Source: Phlebotomus papatasi (Eukaryota; Arthropoda; Insecta; Diptera; Psychodidae). From it: DNA of 64,000 bases. The stretch is from positions 58,724,712-58,788,711 of the forward strand of contig NC_077224.1 in the NCBI RefSeq assembly GCF_024763615.1. The letters run 5' to 3'. A program made the translations under genes and the position numbers. The notes beneath the pieces were generated by a model. It did no database searches. It was not told the DNA's origin and worked only from the letters and a program-made list of their open reading frames with translations. Shown piece after piece: positions 19,612 through 30,727 of the stretch; within the stretch, counting starts at the first letter, position 1; every line of letters begins with the position of its first letter.

Positions 19612-21289
19612 TACTCGCCTAGATAGTCTTAAAAGTACATTTGAAAATGAAAGAAATCATTGGAGCCGCTAACTACACCAAAACACGGTTTTGGATGAGA
19701 CAGAAAGGGATGCACCTGACGAACACTGGAAGATCTGAATCTAAAAAATAAATATTCGAAAAAATAACTGAGATCAAATTCTTGAACGTAACCAGTCACA
19801 AGTATTATTGGGTTACTGTTTATTTCATTTGTTCGATTGCCTGGTTAATCGGAAGTTTAGCCTTAGCCAAAACCAATTATATCGTGCAACACTTCATTTG
19901 TATTAATCTGACACACTTTTCCCACTATTCCTTTATAAAATACAAATATTATCCAGTAGTCACTCAAAAACTCAGTTACACAGGCTTCAGACTTAAGGCT
20001 TGGATATCTGGCTTAAGTCCTTTAATTCCTCATAAAGCATGATTTTTTTAGGAAATTGTTGTTTACGATTGAATATTAAGGGCAAATAATTCATTAGATT
20101 TTGAAAAATCAATAAAATTGCTTGTTATTAAGATTTTTGAGAACTTCGGGAACTGGGCTAAACCTTCAGTCTGAAGCCGGCATTATAATCGTGAATTATC
20201 TCTCTGTTACGGAAATTACGGGCACTTTATCAGGACATTATCGATTAAGGTCAATGGAGGTATGTAGGTTAGAGAATTTAAGACCTTTCAATAAAATTAA
20301 ATTTGACCAAATCGGTTGAGAAATAGGCTCACTTGAGTGATTAATCTTTAATCTTCAAAAATTCAATGTCAATAAGTTTTTCAGTCATAGGTGTTCCATG
20401 GATATGAGATCTTTCCTTTGACAATATCCAAAATATCATACGAAATTAAAATAAAAACTAAAATAAATCGGTCAGAACACACATAAGTCAAGCCAAGATC
20501 TGCTCCGTTTAAGGACGATCTAAATATAAGAGTTCAAATTTAATTTTCATTCATATTTTGTCTGTTTCCAGTGTGACAAATAAATAGCATATCCACAGGG
20601 AGCTTTCAAAACACTTATTTTTTTATCTTCTTCCATAATGGGCATTTTGTCCAATTTCAACAGTTCCCATTCTATTTACTTTACCATTAAATATTGAAGA
20701 TAGTGAATGCAAAGTATTTTTCTCGTGCTTTTCTTCGACTTGGAAAATTATCATGGGACAACTTCAGCTGTGGAAAGGCAAGAAAAATCTCATGAGGCAG
20801 TTTGACCCAGAGTATCTAACACGAAAAACAATAAAATCTCCCCTCGCCAAACATGATGAATAATTTCGTATATGTAATGGAATATCTGTGGAAAAAGTAT
20901 GAGTTATCAAGTTGGACCGGAGTTGTCCCTCCTGCCAAAGTAGAAAATGATGAATTGGGAGATACTGCGAGTATACCACTAAATCAACTTATCTTGCACT
21001 CACATCCCTCGTAAAGAACATTCAGCACACTTAATTCTGACTTTTACGATGCAACATCGTCTTCTCTAGGCAGTTGACGAGGACATATCTTGGGCAAGAA
21101 ATTGTTTTCTGAGGAAATATTAAAGACAAAACAATCCTATTATATCGCAGTCAAAAGACCTTGATAATGGAATAAATAGCATGGTGAATAAAGAAGTTAT
21201 TCTTTCATATAAAAATATTGAGGGATGACACGAAGAATATTCAGAGAACATTCAAAATCTTGAACTACTTTACAACATCATTTGAATTA
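19612..21289. other. Mostly unique DNA
   Basis: 20130-20320 contains a motif (CTTCAGTCTGAAGCCGG) that recurs in variant form near 37670, 46545, 61130 and 61935, so a short dispersed repeat is likely there. The rest shows nothing I can name. Confidence 0.45.
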
Positions 21290-21737
21290 GGGTGGAGTAA
21301 CCACTTATCGCCATGTTTAGGAAAATGAAGAATAAATTTTATTATAACTTTTGAACTCTTATTACAAGATAACTCAAATTTGACACAAAACTACTAAGAT
21401 GTATTGGCTCCTGATTCGTGAAAACAATAGTCCTCCAATATAACGTTGGACTACTTAAAAAAATAATTTTTATTTACTATGCAAAAATAACCACTTCGTC
21501 GCCACTTTTCACCACTTTTCGCCAGTTTTGTAACCACTTCCGCCACCCAATTGAAAAGGTCCAAACTCGATTATTTTAGTCAATGTTATAAAAAGAATAC
21601 ATTCAGCATTTCTTTTTCCTCATGATCACCTTATTATTACTCACTCTAAACGATTTTTCTTCACTTTTATTTGATAATAGCGATTTCAATATAAGTGGCG
21701 AAAAGTGGGGCACTGGCGAGAAGTGGTGATTCCACCC
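21290..21737. mobile_element. MITE with GGGTGGAGTAACCACTT ends
   Basis: The left end GGGTGGAGTAACCACTTATC is mirrored by GAAGTGGTGATTCCACCC at the right, flanked by TA at 21288-21289 and 21738-21739. Several CCACTTTTCGCC-type motifs lie inside near 21495-21540, and the mirrored GGCGAAAAGTGGGG near 21700. Non-coding. Confidence 0.8.
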
Positions 21738-21948
21738 TATATTTATTTAGTCTTCTTTTTTTTAAACCCCTATGCTTAGACGACATCCATCGCCGTCTCA
21801 ATATTGAAACAACCTATGGATAAAACGATAAAATTTGTCACTTCACTATGATTTCATTTTTCGAACTTGTAAGCATGAGATTTCTTTGATGAAAGGTTAA
21901 TCGAAAAACAGGTATAGTTATACCACTTTCAGGAGTTTTGCGTAAATA

Positions 21949-22411
21949 GGGGAACTGGGACAGTAGTATACACGGGGCAGTTGTAAACACTGCTATTTTT
22001 TGAATTAGATATTAGACTTCAAACGAGACCTATATGAATTCATAGATATGAGTACCTTTTTCATTGAGGAAATGGTCGATACAAGGCCAAATATTTATTA
22101 CACTGAGAGAAATCCGAAAAAGTTAAAATAACATTCCGGAAATGTTAATTTTATCCTGAAGTATTGATCCAAAATCGGTGTAAATATTACACTTGTTAGG
22201 TGTATTATGGGTTAAAGTTACGCTTTTTCATGTTAATTTTACCCTTAAAAAGGTGTAAAATTAACATTAAAAAATGTTGATATAATTTTACACCTAAAAT
22301 GTTAAATTTATGAGGAAAAAAAGTTAATCGTACCCTCTTTTTTTCTCAGTGTATAGACATAAAAATCAGTGTTTTCACTTGCAAAATGTATACTACTGCT
22401 CCAATTTTCTC
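21949..22411. mobile_element. GGGGAACTGGGAC MITE interrupted by another MITE
   Basis: TA flanks at 21947-21948 and 22412-22413. Left end GGGGAACTGGGACAGTAGTA; right end CTACTGCTCCAATTTTCTC. Without the 251-bp insert plus the TA it duplicated, about 210 bp remain, the length of the related uninterrupted element at 44438-44649 (212 bp). The two also share internal motifs such as GGAAATGGTCGA/GGAATGGTCGA. Confidence 0.82.
22101..22351 (+). mobile_element. CACTGAGA MITE, copy 1, nested
   Basis: Ends CACTGAGAGAAATCCGAAAA and TTTTTCTCAGTG, TA on both sides, 251 bp. The interior repeats GTTAATTTTACCC- and GGTGTAAAATTAAC-type motifs in both orientations. Four more copies lie at 26636, 27192, 39342 and 50539. 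Confidence 0.9.
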
Positions 22412-23389
22412 TAAAATTGAAATTTCTAATAATCTCTGAAAACGGTCTTAAAAACAGTAAACTTATATATATACTAGACTTTTTTTTTCATAAAAACTGA
22501 ACTGGAAATAGTTAAAAATTATTTCTGTGTGGTCTATTCGTTGCTTGGAACAATAATTGTCCTACTCAAAGTTAGGACAATTGCCGATCTAAAGCCACTG
22601 TTTCAATATTTATTCACTGTTTATCAATAAATTTAAAATTATCTCTCTCTCTATGTTTGGGAATGTTTAGGAAATGAAAATATAGTGTGCAATATATCCG
22701 ACGTATTATTTATGAAATTAAAAAAAGGAGAATTTGCACAATAACTTTTGTAAAATATTAGGCTTCTGCATATGAAAAGTAGTGAAATATTTTGGTTTTC
22801 ATGTTTGAATCTCTTTGGGTTTCATATAGAACCATTGACAGGGAAATGTAATTGACGGCAGTAATTAAAATAAATGGAAGTTAACAAATGTACCAAATGT
22901 TATTAAAACCACCCATCACGAGTAAATTATTTCTAATTCTATTTGAACCATGCCCGCTAATTTATTGGGTCAGGGATTAGGTACTGAGGTCTCGCCTGAA
23001 TCCCCCAACCACAACCTGATCCATTCATCCGTGAGGATTGAAAATGCAAATCAAATGGAAATTTCCATTTTATCACTTTTGTTCACAGTCACTTTGCCCA
23101 GCGTATTGTTACGGCTAATCATATCGCATTGCTCCAAACATGAGATAACATTTTATCAATAATCCTCTAATGTAGGCTCACTAATAAAATTTCTAAATTA
23201 ATTTTCATACATGATATGCATGGAATTGATTCAATTTGATTACTCTGTTACTCTTTAATTGAATTCACTGAGACGATTTTTTGAAGTTGAAAGTTTTGGG
23301 TGGATTTAACAATGTTTCTAAATTAAATAAGTACAATTTTTTAGGATTATTTGGAATTAATTTATGTCATATTCTTCCCTTTCCCTTCA
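22412..23389. other. AT-rich unique DNA
   Basis: No recognisable gene or repeat. Confidence 0.5.
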
Positions 23390-23640
23390 ATTTTTTACTG
23401 CTCGAACTCCATTTTTTTACGACAAAAAACAAACGAGCAGTAAGATATCTAATTATTGTAAGTAAAAAACTTAAATCTTTACAAAAATGGGTCTAATTTA
23501 TATGTTTAACATTCAAAATTGTTGCAGATAGAATGAAAATCCCTTTATTTTCCCTTTGCCAAAATTTGGACGATAATATCACTGTTTTAATTTTTTTGTT
23601 ACTGTTCAATTTTAACTTTTTACTTCTCATTTATTCAGTG
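23390..23640. repeat. Dispersed repeat paired with 47885-48125
   Basis: Blocks AACTTAAATCTTTACAAAAA, AAAATTGTTGCAGATA, CCCTTTGCCAAAATTTG and TCAATTTTAACTTTTTACT occur in the same order in both places. CTGCTCGAAC...AACGAGCAG suggests terminal inverted repeats. Identity of the element unknown. Confidence 0.7.
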
Positions 23641-24922
23641 CCTTTTTTCATTACTTTCTTTTCACTTACTTGTTTTTTTAAGTACTTGTTTTTTTCCGTA
23701 AAAATAGTATAAGCTGGCGAACTAATGAGTAATTTAGTGGATTGTCTCGTCAAAGCAGTCCCTAAATGGCGGGAACTCTGCATCCGTAAAGAAGAAGTAA
23801 AGAAAAGCTTACGAACAGGACGAACGGTACCTAAATTCAAAGGTGCCCTATTTCCTCATAAGTATTAATTTACTTAAATCGGTCCATAAGTCGGATATCT
23901 CGCCGATTCGTAAAAATGAGAAGTGGAGAAATAGCGCCTCAAAGTTTTGGAAATTCACTTGCAAATCTGTTTGGTGCTCCTTTGCTTTCATCTCCGTATT
24001 TTTGGAAATACTTCGAAGTGGCTTCTGAAATTTTGTGGTATATTTTTAGATAGTTCGTCTATCTTCTTAACGAATAAAAAATAGACATCTTTAGGGGAAC
24101 CCCCTTAAGTATTAGAATTAAATAAAACGAAAAGAATGGGTAAAATCACCTGTATCTACGGTTCTGTTAATTTTTAAATTTCAAGAAGCCTTAAATTGTC
24201 ACAGTCGTTATGGAATAGAAGCCGGTAAATGTATTTCACAAAGAATAATACGGAGAAGTTTATGAACGGGTTACCAAGTGAAAATGGCACAAAGCCGAAA
24301 TATGACGCATAAATATAGGTATATCTCGTTGGGTGGAAATTCAATAGTTCTTTTGTGTTCTACTGCAAATAAATTACTTTGTGGCTTCTTTTAAGCACTT
24401 ATGGTAGTTAGAATGGAGCAATCCTATATAGCACTTTTGGCCATATTTGAACCATATGAAATTGGACAAAACATGACAGAATATATAGGATGGGTTGTGG
24501 GTGGATTCTTGCCTTTGGGCGGAGTGGATTGGATTTGACCTGATGCAGTGCACTGAACACGAATGGTACATCCGGAGATTTACAGGATAGTTGTCTCTGT
24601 AGGATTCTGGTGGTATGAGAAAGTGAAGACAGAGGTCAAGTTTTGTGTAATTTCACTGACGCAAAGTTTTAGTTGTGGGATTTATCATTCGAGCTTTAAG
24701 CACATTTATTGAGTATACACTGTTTGAAGAGGATTAAGTTTAAGTTACCACAAAGTCAATTCAATTGCTCATGCAATTCAATTATACTTTGTAATTTGAT
24801 AAAATAATTGAATTTAGTTTAAAATTTGAAGTTTATCTATTGGCACTCAGTTTTTTTTATTACTCACAAAGGAATAAGCAATATTTGAGCTGACATTCTT
24901 TGAAAACATTTTATGTGTTGTA
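23641..24922. other. Mostly unique DNA
   Basis: 23800-23850 shares AGCTTACGAACAGGA-type words with 28630-28760 (reverse orientation), a possible short repeat. 24370-24620 is a less AT-rich unique stretch. No coding domain seen. Confidence 0.45.
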
Positions 24923-25133
24923 TGAGGAAGTTGGGCACCTTCAAAATTGGGCAGCTTTGAAGTAAGGCTTTTGTTCCTATTTTCAATTGAAGCTGAGCTT
25001 TGTCATGTTGTAATTTAGCTTCACAATTGGATTGTGGATCTAAATTATATTATAGTAGAATCTATAGTTCCTTTTGAAAATAGAAAGAAAAAGCTCTATT
25101 CCAAAAGTGCCCCAACAAAAAGGTATCCCACTA
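24923..25133. mobile_element. Diverged GTGGGGCA-type MITE
   Basis: Left end GAGGAAGTTGGGCACCTTC, right end AAAAGTGCCCCAAC followed by a CACTA terminus. The interior TTGTCATGTTGTAATTTAGC corresponds to the interior of 47112-47309. Confidence 0.65.
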
Positions 25134-25220
25134 TAGGTTCGTATAGTCATTATCAAAGTTAGATGGCAAATGCTCAGATATAGTCGTTTGGATTTCGTGT
25201 TTGTCTTATAAATCAACCCT

Positions 25221-26381
25221 CGCACACTGAAAAGAAATATTTCGTGAAATTGTTCATAAATGTTTGTAAATTCGTATTGACGACGACCGAATTGCTCGTA
25301 TATCGTATAACCCACAAACAAATTTGTAAAAGTTTATACATGTTTCACAAACATTGTTGATAGGATGATCACTTAATGAGCAGATTTTAAACTTTTACAA
25401 ACATCTCCAGACAATCAAAAATGTACGAACAATGGCCTCAATTCTGAGACCAAGATCAAGATCAAGACAAAGAAAATTTCAAGATTTTGGTATTATGAAA
25501 TCAAAAAATCAAGATCAAGATGTCAAATCTGTCAAATGTCTTGAAATCTTGAAATCCAAGACACAAACCGTGTGGATATCAAGATTTGCAATTCTGGAAC
25601 CAATATTTCAAGATTTCAAAACGTCAAATTTTTTGTTTTTTTTTAAATAATTCCAAGAACCTCTCGGAGGTGCTTGGAATTTTCAAGATACTAACAATTT
25701 GAAGAGTTTCATGCGGAAATTATTTTTGACGAGGAATATTTCTATAATAGATGATACAAAAAGAGAATTACTATGAAAAACGCTATGTTTGATCTTGTAA
25801 TTTAATCGTTATGATACATATTTCTAGATGTACGTTTCGAAGTACAACACTCTGAGAATACCTGCAAAATAATCACACCTTGCATAAGCATTTCAGAATT
25901 TATCACACGTTACAAGTTTTGTTTGAACTTCTTTAATTCCCGAATATGGCCTTTCATATATTATTTAATACAACCTATAATTAATTTTTGTAATTTATAT
26001 GGCGAAATTTCAACAAATTCGACAAAGAAATGAAGATATTTGTCAGAAGTGACGTTTTGTTAAGTGTGGAAAATCTTGAAATCTTGGTTCTTAGCTAAGA
26101 CATTTTAAATTCCATAAATGCTTTGCGTCAGAATATGAAATCTTGATCTTGGAAATATTTGACAGCTTGAAATTTTGATCTTGATCTTGGTCTCAGAATT
26201 GAGGCCAATGTTTGTGAAAGAACAAAAAATGCGTGTCAAGTGATGATGTTACGAACAATATTTGTGAAAGAGTACAAACATTTACGAACTTTTTAGTGAG
26301 TTATACGATTTACGAACATTTCGTATGTCTCCAGTAGGAATTCACAAACACTTACGAACAATTTTACGGTTTTTTTTCTAA
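25221..26381. mobile_element. Foldback element with CACAAACATTTACGAAC arms, carrying an insert
   Basis: Left arm 25240-25400 (GAAATTGTTCATAAATGTTT, ATCGTATAACCCACAAAC) is mirrored by right arm 26215-26381 (GTTATACGATTTACGAACAT, CACAAACACTTACGAAC). The centre holds a second inverted-repeat element at 25433-26207. Boundaries approximate. Confidence 0.65.
25433..26207. mobile_element. Inverted-repeat element rich in TCAAGAT/ATCTTGA
   Basis: Termini TGGCCTCAATTCTGAGACCA and its mirror at 26174-26207 extend over 30 bp. The interior near both ends is packed with TCAAGAT or its complement. The short open frame at 25432 reads through the repeat and is not a gene. No target duplication could be fixed. 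Confidence 0.75.
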
Positions 26382-26635
26382 GCATAATTAACTATTATTC
26401 ATTTTCTCACAAATTCACTTACTTTTTTAAAATTGTTTTATTTAGGGAATTTTGTAAAATGTGTTGTACAATAATAGCTGTTGAATTATAACAGCATTGA
26501 CTCATTCCTAAATCAATGATCAACAGATTAATATATTGTTGAATAAAATAAAACAATTGTTAAATCTAAATGAGGCAATCACATCTCACAATCATCAAAT
26601 CGATGATCCGGCTTAAATATTTCTTCACTGAGTGA

Positions 26636-26881
26636 GACAAATCGGAAAAAGTTAAAATAACATTCCGGAAATGTTAATTTTACTCTGCAGTATTGGTCCA
26701 AAATCGGTGTACATATTACTCTTTTTAGGTGTATTAGGGATTAGGGTTACCCTTTCTCATGATAATTTTACCTTTAAAAAGGTGTAAAATTAACGTTATA
26801 AAATGTTGATATATTTTTACATCTAAAAAGTGTTAAAGTTCTGAGGAAAAAGGTTAATCGCACCCTCTTTTTTTCTCAGTG
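26636..26881 (+). mobile_element. CACTGAGA MITE, copy 2
   Basis: Aligns end to end with copy 1. The first bases read CACTGAGTGAGACAAATCGG, and the TA flanks are no longer recognisable. Confidence 0.85.
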
Positions 26882-27191
26882 TTGTAAAATTTGCATTTAT
26901 TACCTCAGAATAATTCTTTAATTTATATTATGAGACATTTTCGAACAAGTTTTTGACATTGTGATTTTATTTTTAAAGAGAGATTTTGAATAAAAATATC
27001 CTCTTTTAAGTTTACCCTTGATGTATTATGGTTGTCTCTTTAAGAAAATATTTCTTAATCGTATAATAAATCATTTTAGTTTTCAAGGTCCAATAAAACT
27101 TTGCCTCTTTGTCCCTTGTTTTTTTTTTTTAACTGGAACAAATACTTTTAGGATATTTTTAATATTCTATGACAATGATAAGGGATGAGTA
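26882..27191. other. Spacer between two MITEs
   Basis: AT-rich with a run of T near 27120; nothing else seen. Confidence 0.5.
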
Positions 27192-27444
27192 CACTGAGAA
27201 AAAAAGAGGGTGTGATTAACTTTTTCCCTCATAAATTTAACACTTTTTAGGTGTAAAAATATATCAACATTTTCTAATGTTAATTTTCCACCTTTTTAAG
27301 GGAAAAATTAACATGAAAAAGGTTAACTTTAACCCATAATACACCTAAAAAGCATAATATTTACACCTATTTCGGATCAATACCGCAGGGTAAAATAAAC
27401 ATTTCCGGAATGTTATTTTTACTTTTTTCGGATTTCTCTCAGTG
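27192..27444 (-). mobile_element. CACTGAGA MITE, copy 3, inverted
   Basis: Reverse orientation relative to copies 1, 2, 4 and 5. TA at 27190-27191 and 27445-27446. With copy 2 it forms an inverted pair about 310 bp apart. Confidence 0.9.
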
Positions 27445-28784
27445 TAGATAAAGCCACTAAACATTAAAACAATTCCTTGTCCTTGGAACCACTCCCTAGA
27501 CAAGAGGAAGGTTTTTGTTTGAGGATGGCAATTGGAAAAACCCTAATAATAAGTTATTTATTAATGCAAAATTGATAGGTCATGTTTAAAATAATTCTAT
27601 GTGTAAACATTGGCTTTGACGACAGGGATATGAGTGGCAATTGTTGGTGGGTATTCTTGTTAGAATTTATTGCCATCGTCTGAGCAAATGCTACTTATTT
27701 CTTACCTCTGAGTCTCAGCTTCTTTTATTATCTCCCATAGAATTGTGATTACTAATGATGGGATTCGGTGTACCGTGAAATAAATCTCAATCTCTTTCGG
27801 CATCACGACATTCCGGCTTGTGAGATATACTTGAGAATGTGCCAGAAAGACATGAGAAAATACAATAAATTGTAACTTGCTGATCACTGCTACAACTTTC
27901 CTGCTCAATTCTTTTGCTGGTGTTTCATGGATGGGAGGATGGGTTGAGCCCTCGACATCTCCCATAGTTCGTCTCTGCAGTGATCTACCCCTAGCTTTGG
28001 GTGTATGTGAACTCTTATAGAAGGAGTTATAGCAGGATGTCTCGTCGCCTATTTGAATTATTGTACCCTCAGTCTCTGACAAGTGTGCTAACTCCACGGG
28101 GGATTAGTGGCATCCCACATGCACAGAAACTTTCACCCCTCACACCTTTGACCCCCGCCTATCCCAACAAAGATTAAATGTAGTGATTTTCACAGAGATT
28201 TTCACGAAAATCCCTTCAACCTTCGCACACATTTTGTTGATTTTCTCCTCGATATCTTCATCCTTCAACTATTTCAAGTTCTCTTTTACTTTTTTGCGCA
28301 ATTTTTCTTCATTTTACAACCTCTGCAAGGGATTCGAATGTAGTGGAAAATATTTATTTCATACTTCCTGAAGAACACTGAAATCCTTCGCAGAGCAACA
28401 GATTGATTACGATAGCATGGATAGTACTGTTCGAATTTGACAAAATTGTTGCAAAATTTTATGTATTTAAAAAAAAAATCAATTACAATTTCGCAAGTTT
28501 AAGAAGATATAAGGGATATAAGTATTACGAGTTCAATAATTTTGACACTTTCTTGACGACTTACTGATTCACTATATACCATAAGTGCGGGTGACTTTGT
28601 CCCCTGCGGGTAATTTTGACATTCTGCTGTTCGTAAGCTTTTCTTGGCTTCTAGTACTTAAGGATGGTCTTTAACGATCCAATGGTAGATCTGATCTGTC
28701 AGAGTCGTTCTTAAACATTAGAATTAAAGAAATGCTGACGAACAGGAGGGGGTCAGACACCCGTATCTACGATACTTAAAGTGG
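27445..28784. other. Unique region, less AT-rich at 27690-28180
   Basis: A 131-codon minus-strand open frame at 27702-28097 begins at GTG, not ATG, and resembles no family I know. The stretch could be conserved non-coding DNA. 28575-28760 has GCGGGTGACTTTGTCCCC- and GGGGGTCAGACACCCG-type words that may be eroded MITE ends. Confidence 0.4.
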
Positions 28785-29095
28785 TTCATAATCAATCGAA
28801 AAAACAAAATGAGACATATAACTGAAATTAAGAAAAAGGTGGGGCAGTTTCAGACGTGCTAAATTTCTAAGACAAACCAACTGGATTTAGTTATCCTGAA
28901 TATAATTCAAAATACTTGGGACCGGGACCCAGTTTACTACCCCTATAAGGCTCATTTACCATACGAATTTGGAATTATATTCAGGATAACTAAATCCAGT
29001 TGGTTTGTCTTAGAAATTTAGCATGTCTGAAACTGTCTCACCTTTTTCTTAATTTCAGTTATATATCTCTTTTTGTTTTTTCGATTGATTATGAA
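28785..29095. repeat. Long hairpin: 125-bp inverted repeat, 61-bp loop
   Basis: Arms 28785-28909 and 28971-29095 are reverse complements with about five mismatches by eye. CTATAAGGCTC in the loop recurs right after the second arm (29101). GGGACCGGGACC in the loop is mirrored by GGGTCCCGGTC at 29112, so the hairpin and the following array probably form one composite element. If transcribed it would fold into long double-stranded RNA. Confidence 0.85.
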
Positions 29096-29540
29096 CCCCC
29101 CTATAAGGCTCGGGTCCCGGTCAAAATCCCGAACGCAACAATCCCGAAAGCCAAAATCCCCAACGCCAAAATCTCGAAAGCCAAAATCCCGAATGGGCCA
29201 AAATCCCGAAAGCCAAAATCCCGAATGGGCCAAAATCCCGAAAGCCAAAATCCCAAATTCTTAAAAGTGTCACAGCTACTCCCAAGATTGTACCCGCGCT
29301 TGCTGAAGACAAAGGGAAATCTTCTGTGTCTTAGTTTTTATTATTCTAAACATTTTCCTCCATATAATTTCATCAATTTCAGGATTTTGAAAATTCAGGA
29401 TTTTGATTTTCGGGATTTTGGCTTTCAGGATTTTGGCCTTTTCGGGATTTTGGTGTTCGGGATTTCGGCTTTCAGGACTTTGGCCTTTTCGGGATTTTGG
29501 CGTTCGGGATTTTGGCTTTCGGGATTTTGGCTGCCACCGA
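29096..29540. mobile_element. Inverted array of AAAATCCCGAAAGCC units
   Basis: 29112-29262 is a direct array of 15-17-bp units (AAAATCCCGAAAGCC alternating with AAAATCCCGAATGGGCC, the pair repeated). 29400-29535 is the same unit in reverse complement. Between them is about 140 bp of AT-rich DNA. The open frames here (up to 194 codons, both strands) are translations of the repeat. An older relative is at 17147-17652. Confidence 0.75.
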
Positions 29541-29750
29541 GTAAACTATCCCAGTTTTGCGGAAAGCTCGAACTCGTTACTTAGACGTTATATCTCAAAT
29601 ACAATTTCGCATCATTTACAGATTACCGGTACACAATCCAATTATTGAACTTATTGGATCTCTCAAAAGGTCCCACAAAATAGCTTAGGAGTAATAGGAG
29701 TAATACAATTGATTTTCTGATAAAAGTTATTTATTGGTTTTGATGAATCA

Positions 29751-29845
29751 GTTTATTACCAATTCAGAACCGACAGCAGCCGGTTCGAATTTGTCACAAA
29801 TTCCAAGACCTTTCCAACAAGCCCAAATATGATACCATTCTGTAG
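29751..29845 (-). repeat. Fragment of GAACCGGTT dispersed repeat, inverted
   Basis: Reverse complement of blocks shared with 33340, 56675 and 63376, such as CCAAGACCTTTCCAACAAGC and CAGCCGGTTCGAAT. Confidence 0.7.
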
Positions 29846-30494
29846 GAATTTAGGATATTTTTGCTAGCTTTGTTATGTCGTGAAAAAAAGTCCACAAAAA
29901 ATCTACAAAAGTGTAGAATTTTCAATTTCACGCGTTGAGGACTGAAATTTATTGATTTTATTGTTTTTTTTTTAATTAAAAAATGCTAGCCATTGAAACT
30001 ACTATAACCATATATAAAATTTTTCATAAGAACGGGAGTTATCATTCAGTGGTAGTTTCAGGAAAACGTGTGATATGTTATAGGCTACATAGTTTCCTAT
30101 TGCCCATACAGGATGAAAAAAATACTGAATCCTTCTGTGTTGGATTTTTCAAGATTTGAAGTTATTTGTTAGGTGTGAAATAGACGTTTTATTTGTTTTA
30201 TTTATCTGTTTCATTTTTATTTGTGGTTTTGGTCAGTGAAAAGCATCTAATTCTTAAAGAGTTAACCCCTAAGGACAATTGGGTTACCGGTGACTTAAAA
30301 AGACATTTTTTCCCAGAGTCTTCTAAAGTTATGTTTTGCTCTAAAAGATGTCATTAAAATTACTTTCTCTGACATTCAGTTCTTGACCCTTACTTCGTTA
30401 AAAGATCTGAAAACGAAAGAAATCGTTGGAATTGTTTTTGGAAATAAAATTAAAAAGAGACCATAAAGAATCTTAACTATAAATGGTTTTCAAA
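29846..30494. other. AT-rich DNA with a possible piggyBac-like end
   Basis: TTAACCCCTAAGGACAATTG at 30262 resembles the TTAACCCTTTAA(C/G)GACGA end seen at 33735 and 36000, but no right end was found. Confidence 0.4.
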
Positions 30495-30727
30495 TAGGGT
30501 CAGTCTTTCAAGTTTCGCACACACTCTGGTTTCGAACAATTCATAATTTCCCTATAATCCTTCAATGAAAGTGACCTGATATTTTTCAGGAAATGTGTGA
30601 ATTAAGACAGGTATTAATATATTAATATATTAATATTGTCATAGAGAGGTCAGATTCATTAAAAAAATGTGAAAAAATATTAAATGTTCGAAGCCAGACT
30701 CTGTCCGAAGTCTAAAAGCCTTCACCT
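30495..30727. mobile_element. MITE with TCTGGTTTCGAAC arms
   Basis: Left arm (CACACACTCTGGTTTCGAAC) is mirrored by GTTCGAAGCCAGACTCTGT at 30689-30707. The centre has a near-perfect repeat of ATTAATAT. Fragments of the family occur at about 32540-32690 and 56335-56440. Confidence 0.6.

Noticed and set aside
27702..28097. 131-codon minus-strand frame
   Set aside because: It starts at GTG, resembles no family and lacks coding context; kept only as a possible conserved island.
29000..29584. 194-codon plus-strand frame and shorter frames on both strands
   Set aside because: The protein is a low-complexity reading of the CCCGAAAGCC array and its inverse, open in several frames at once.
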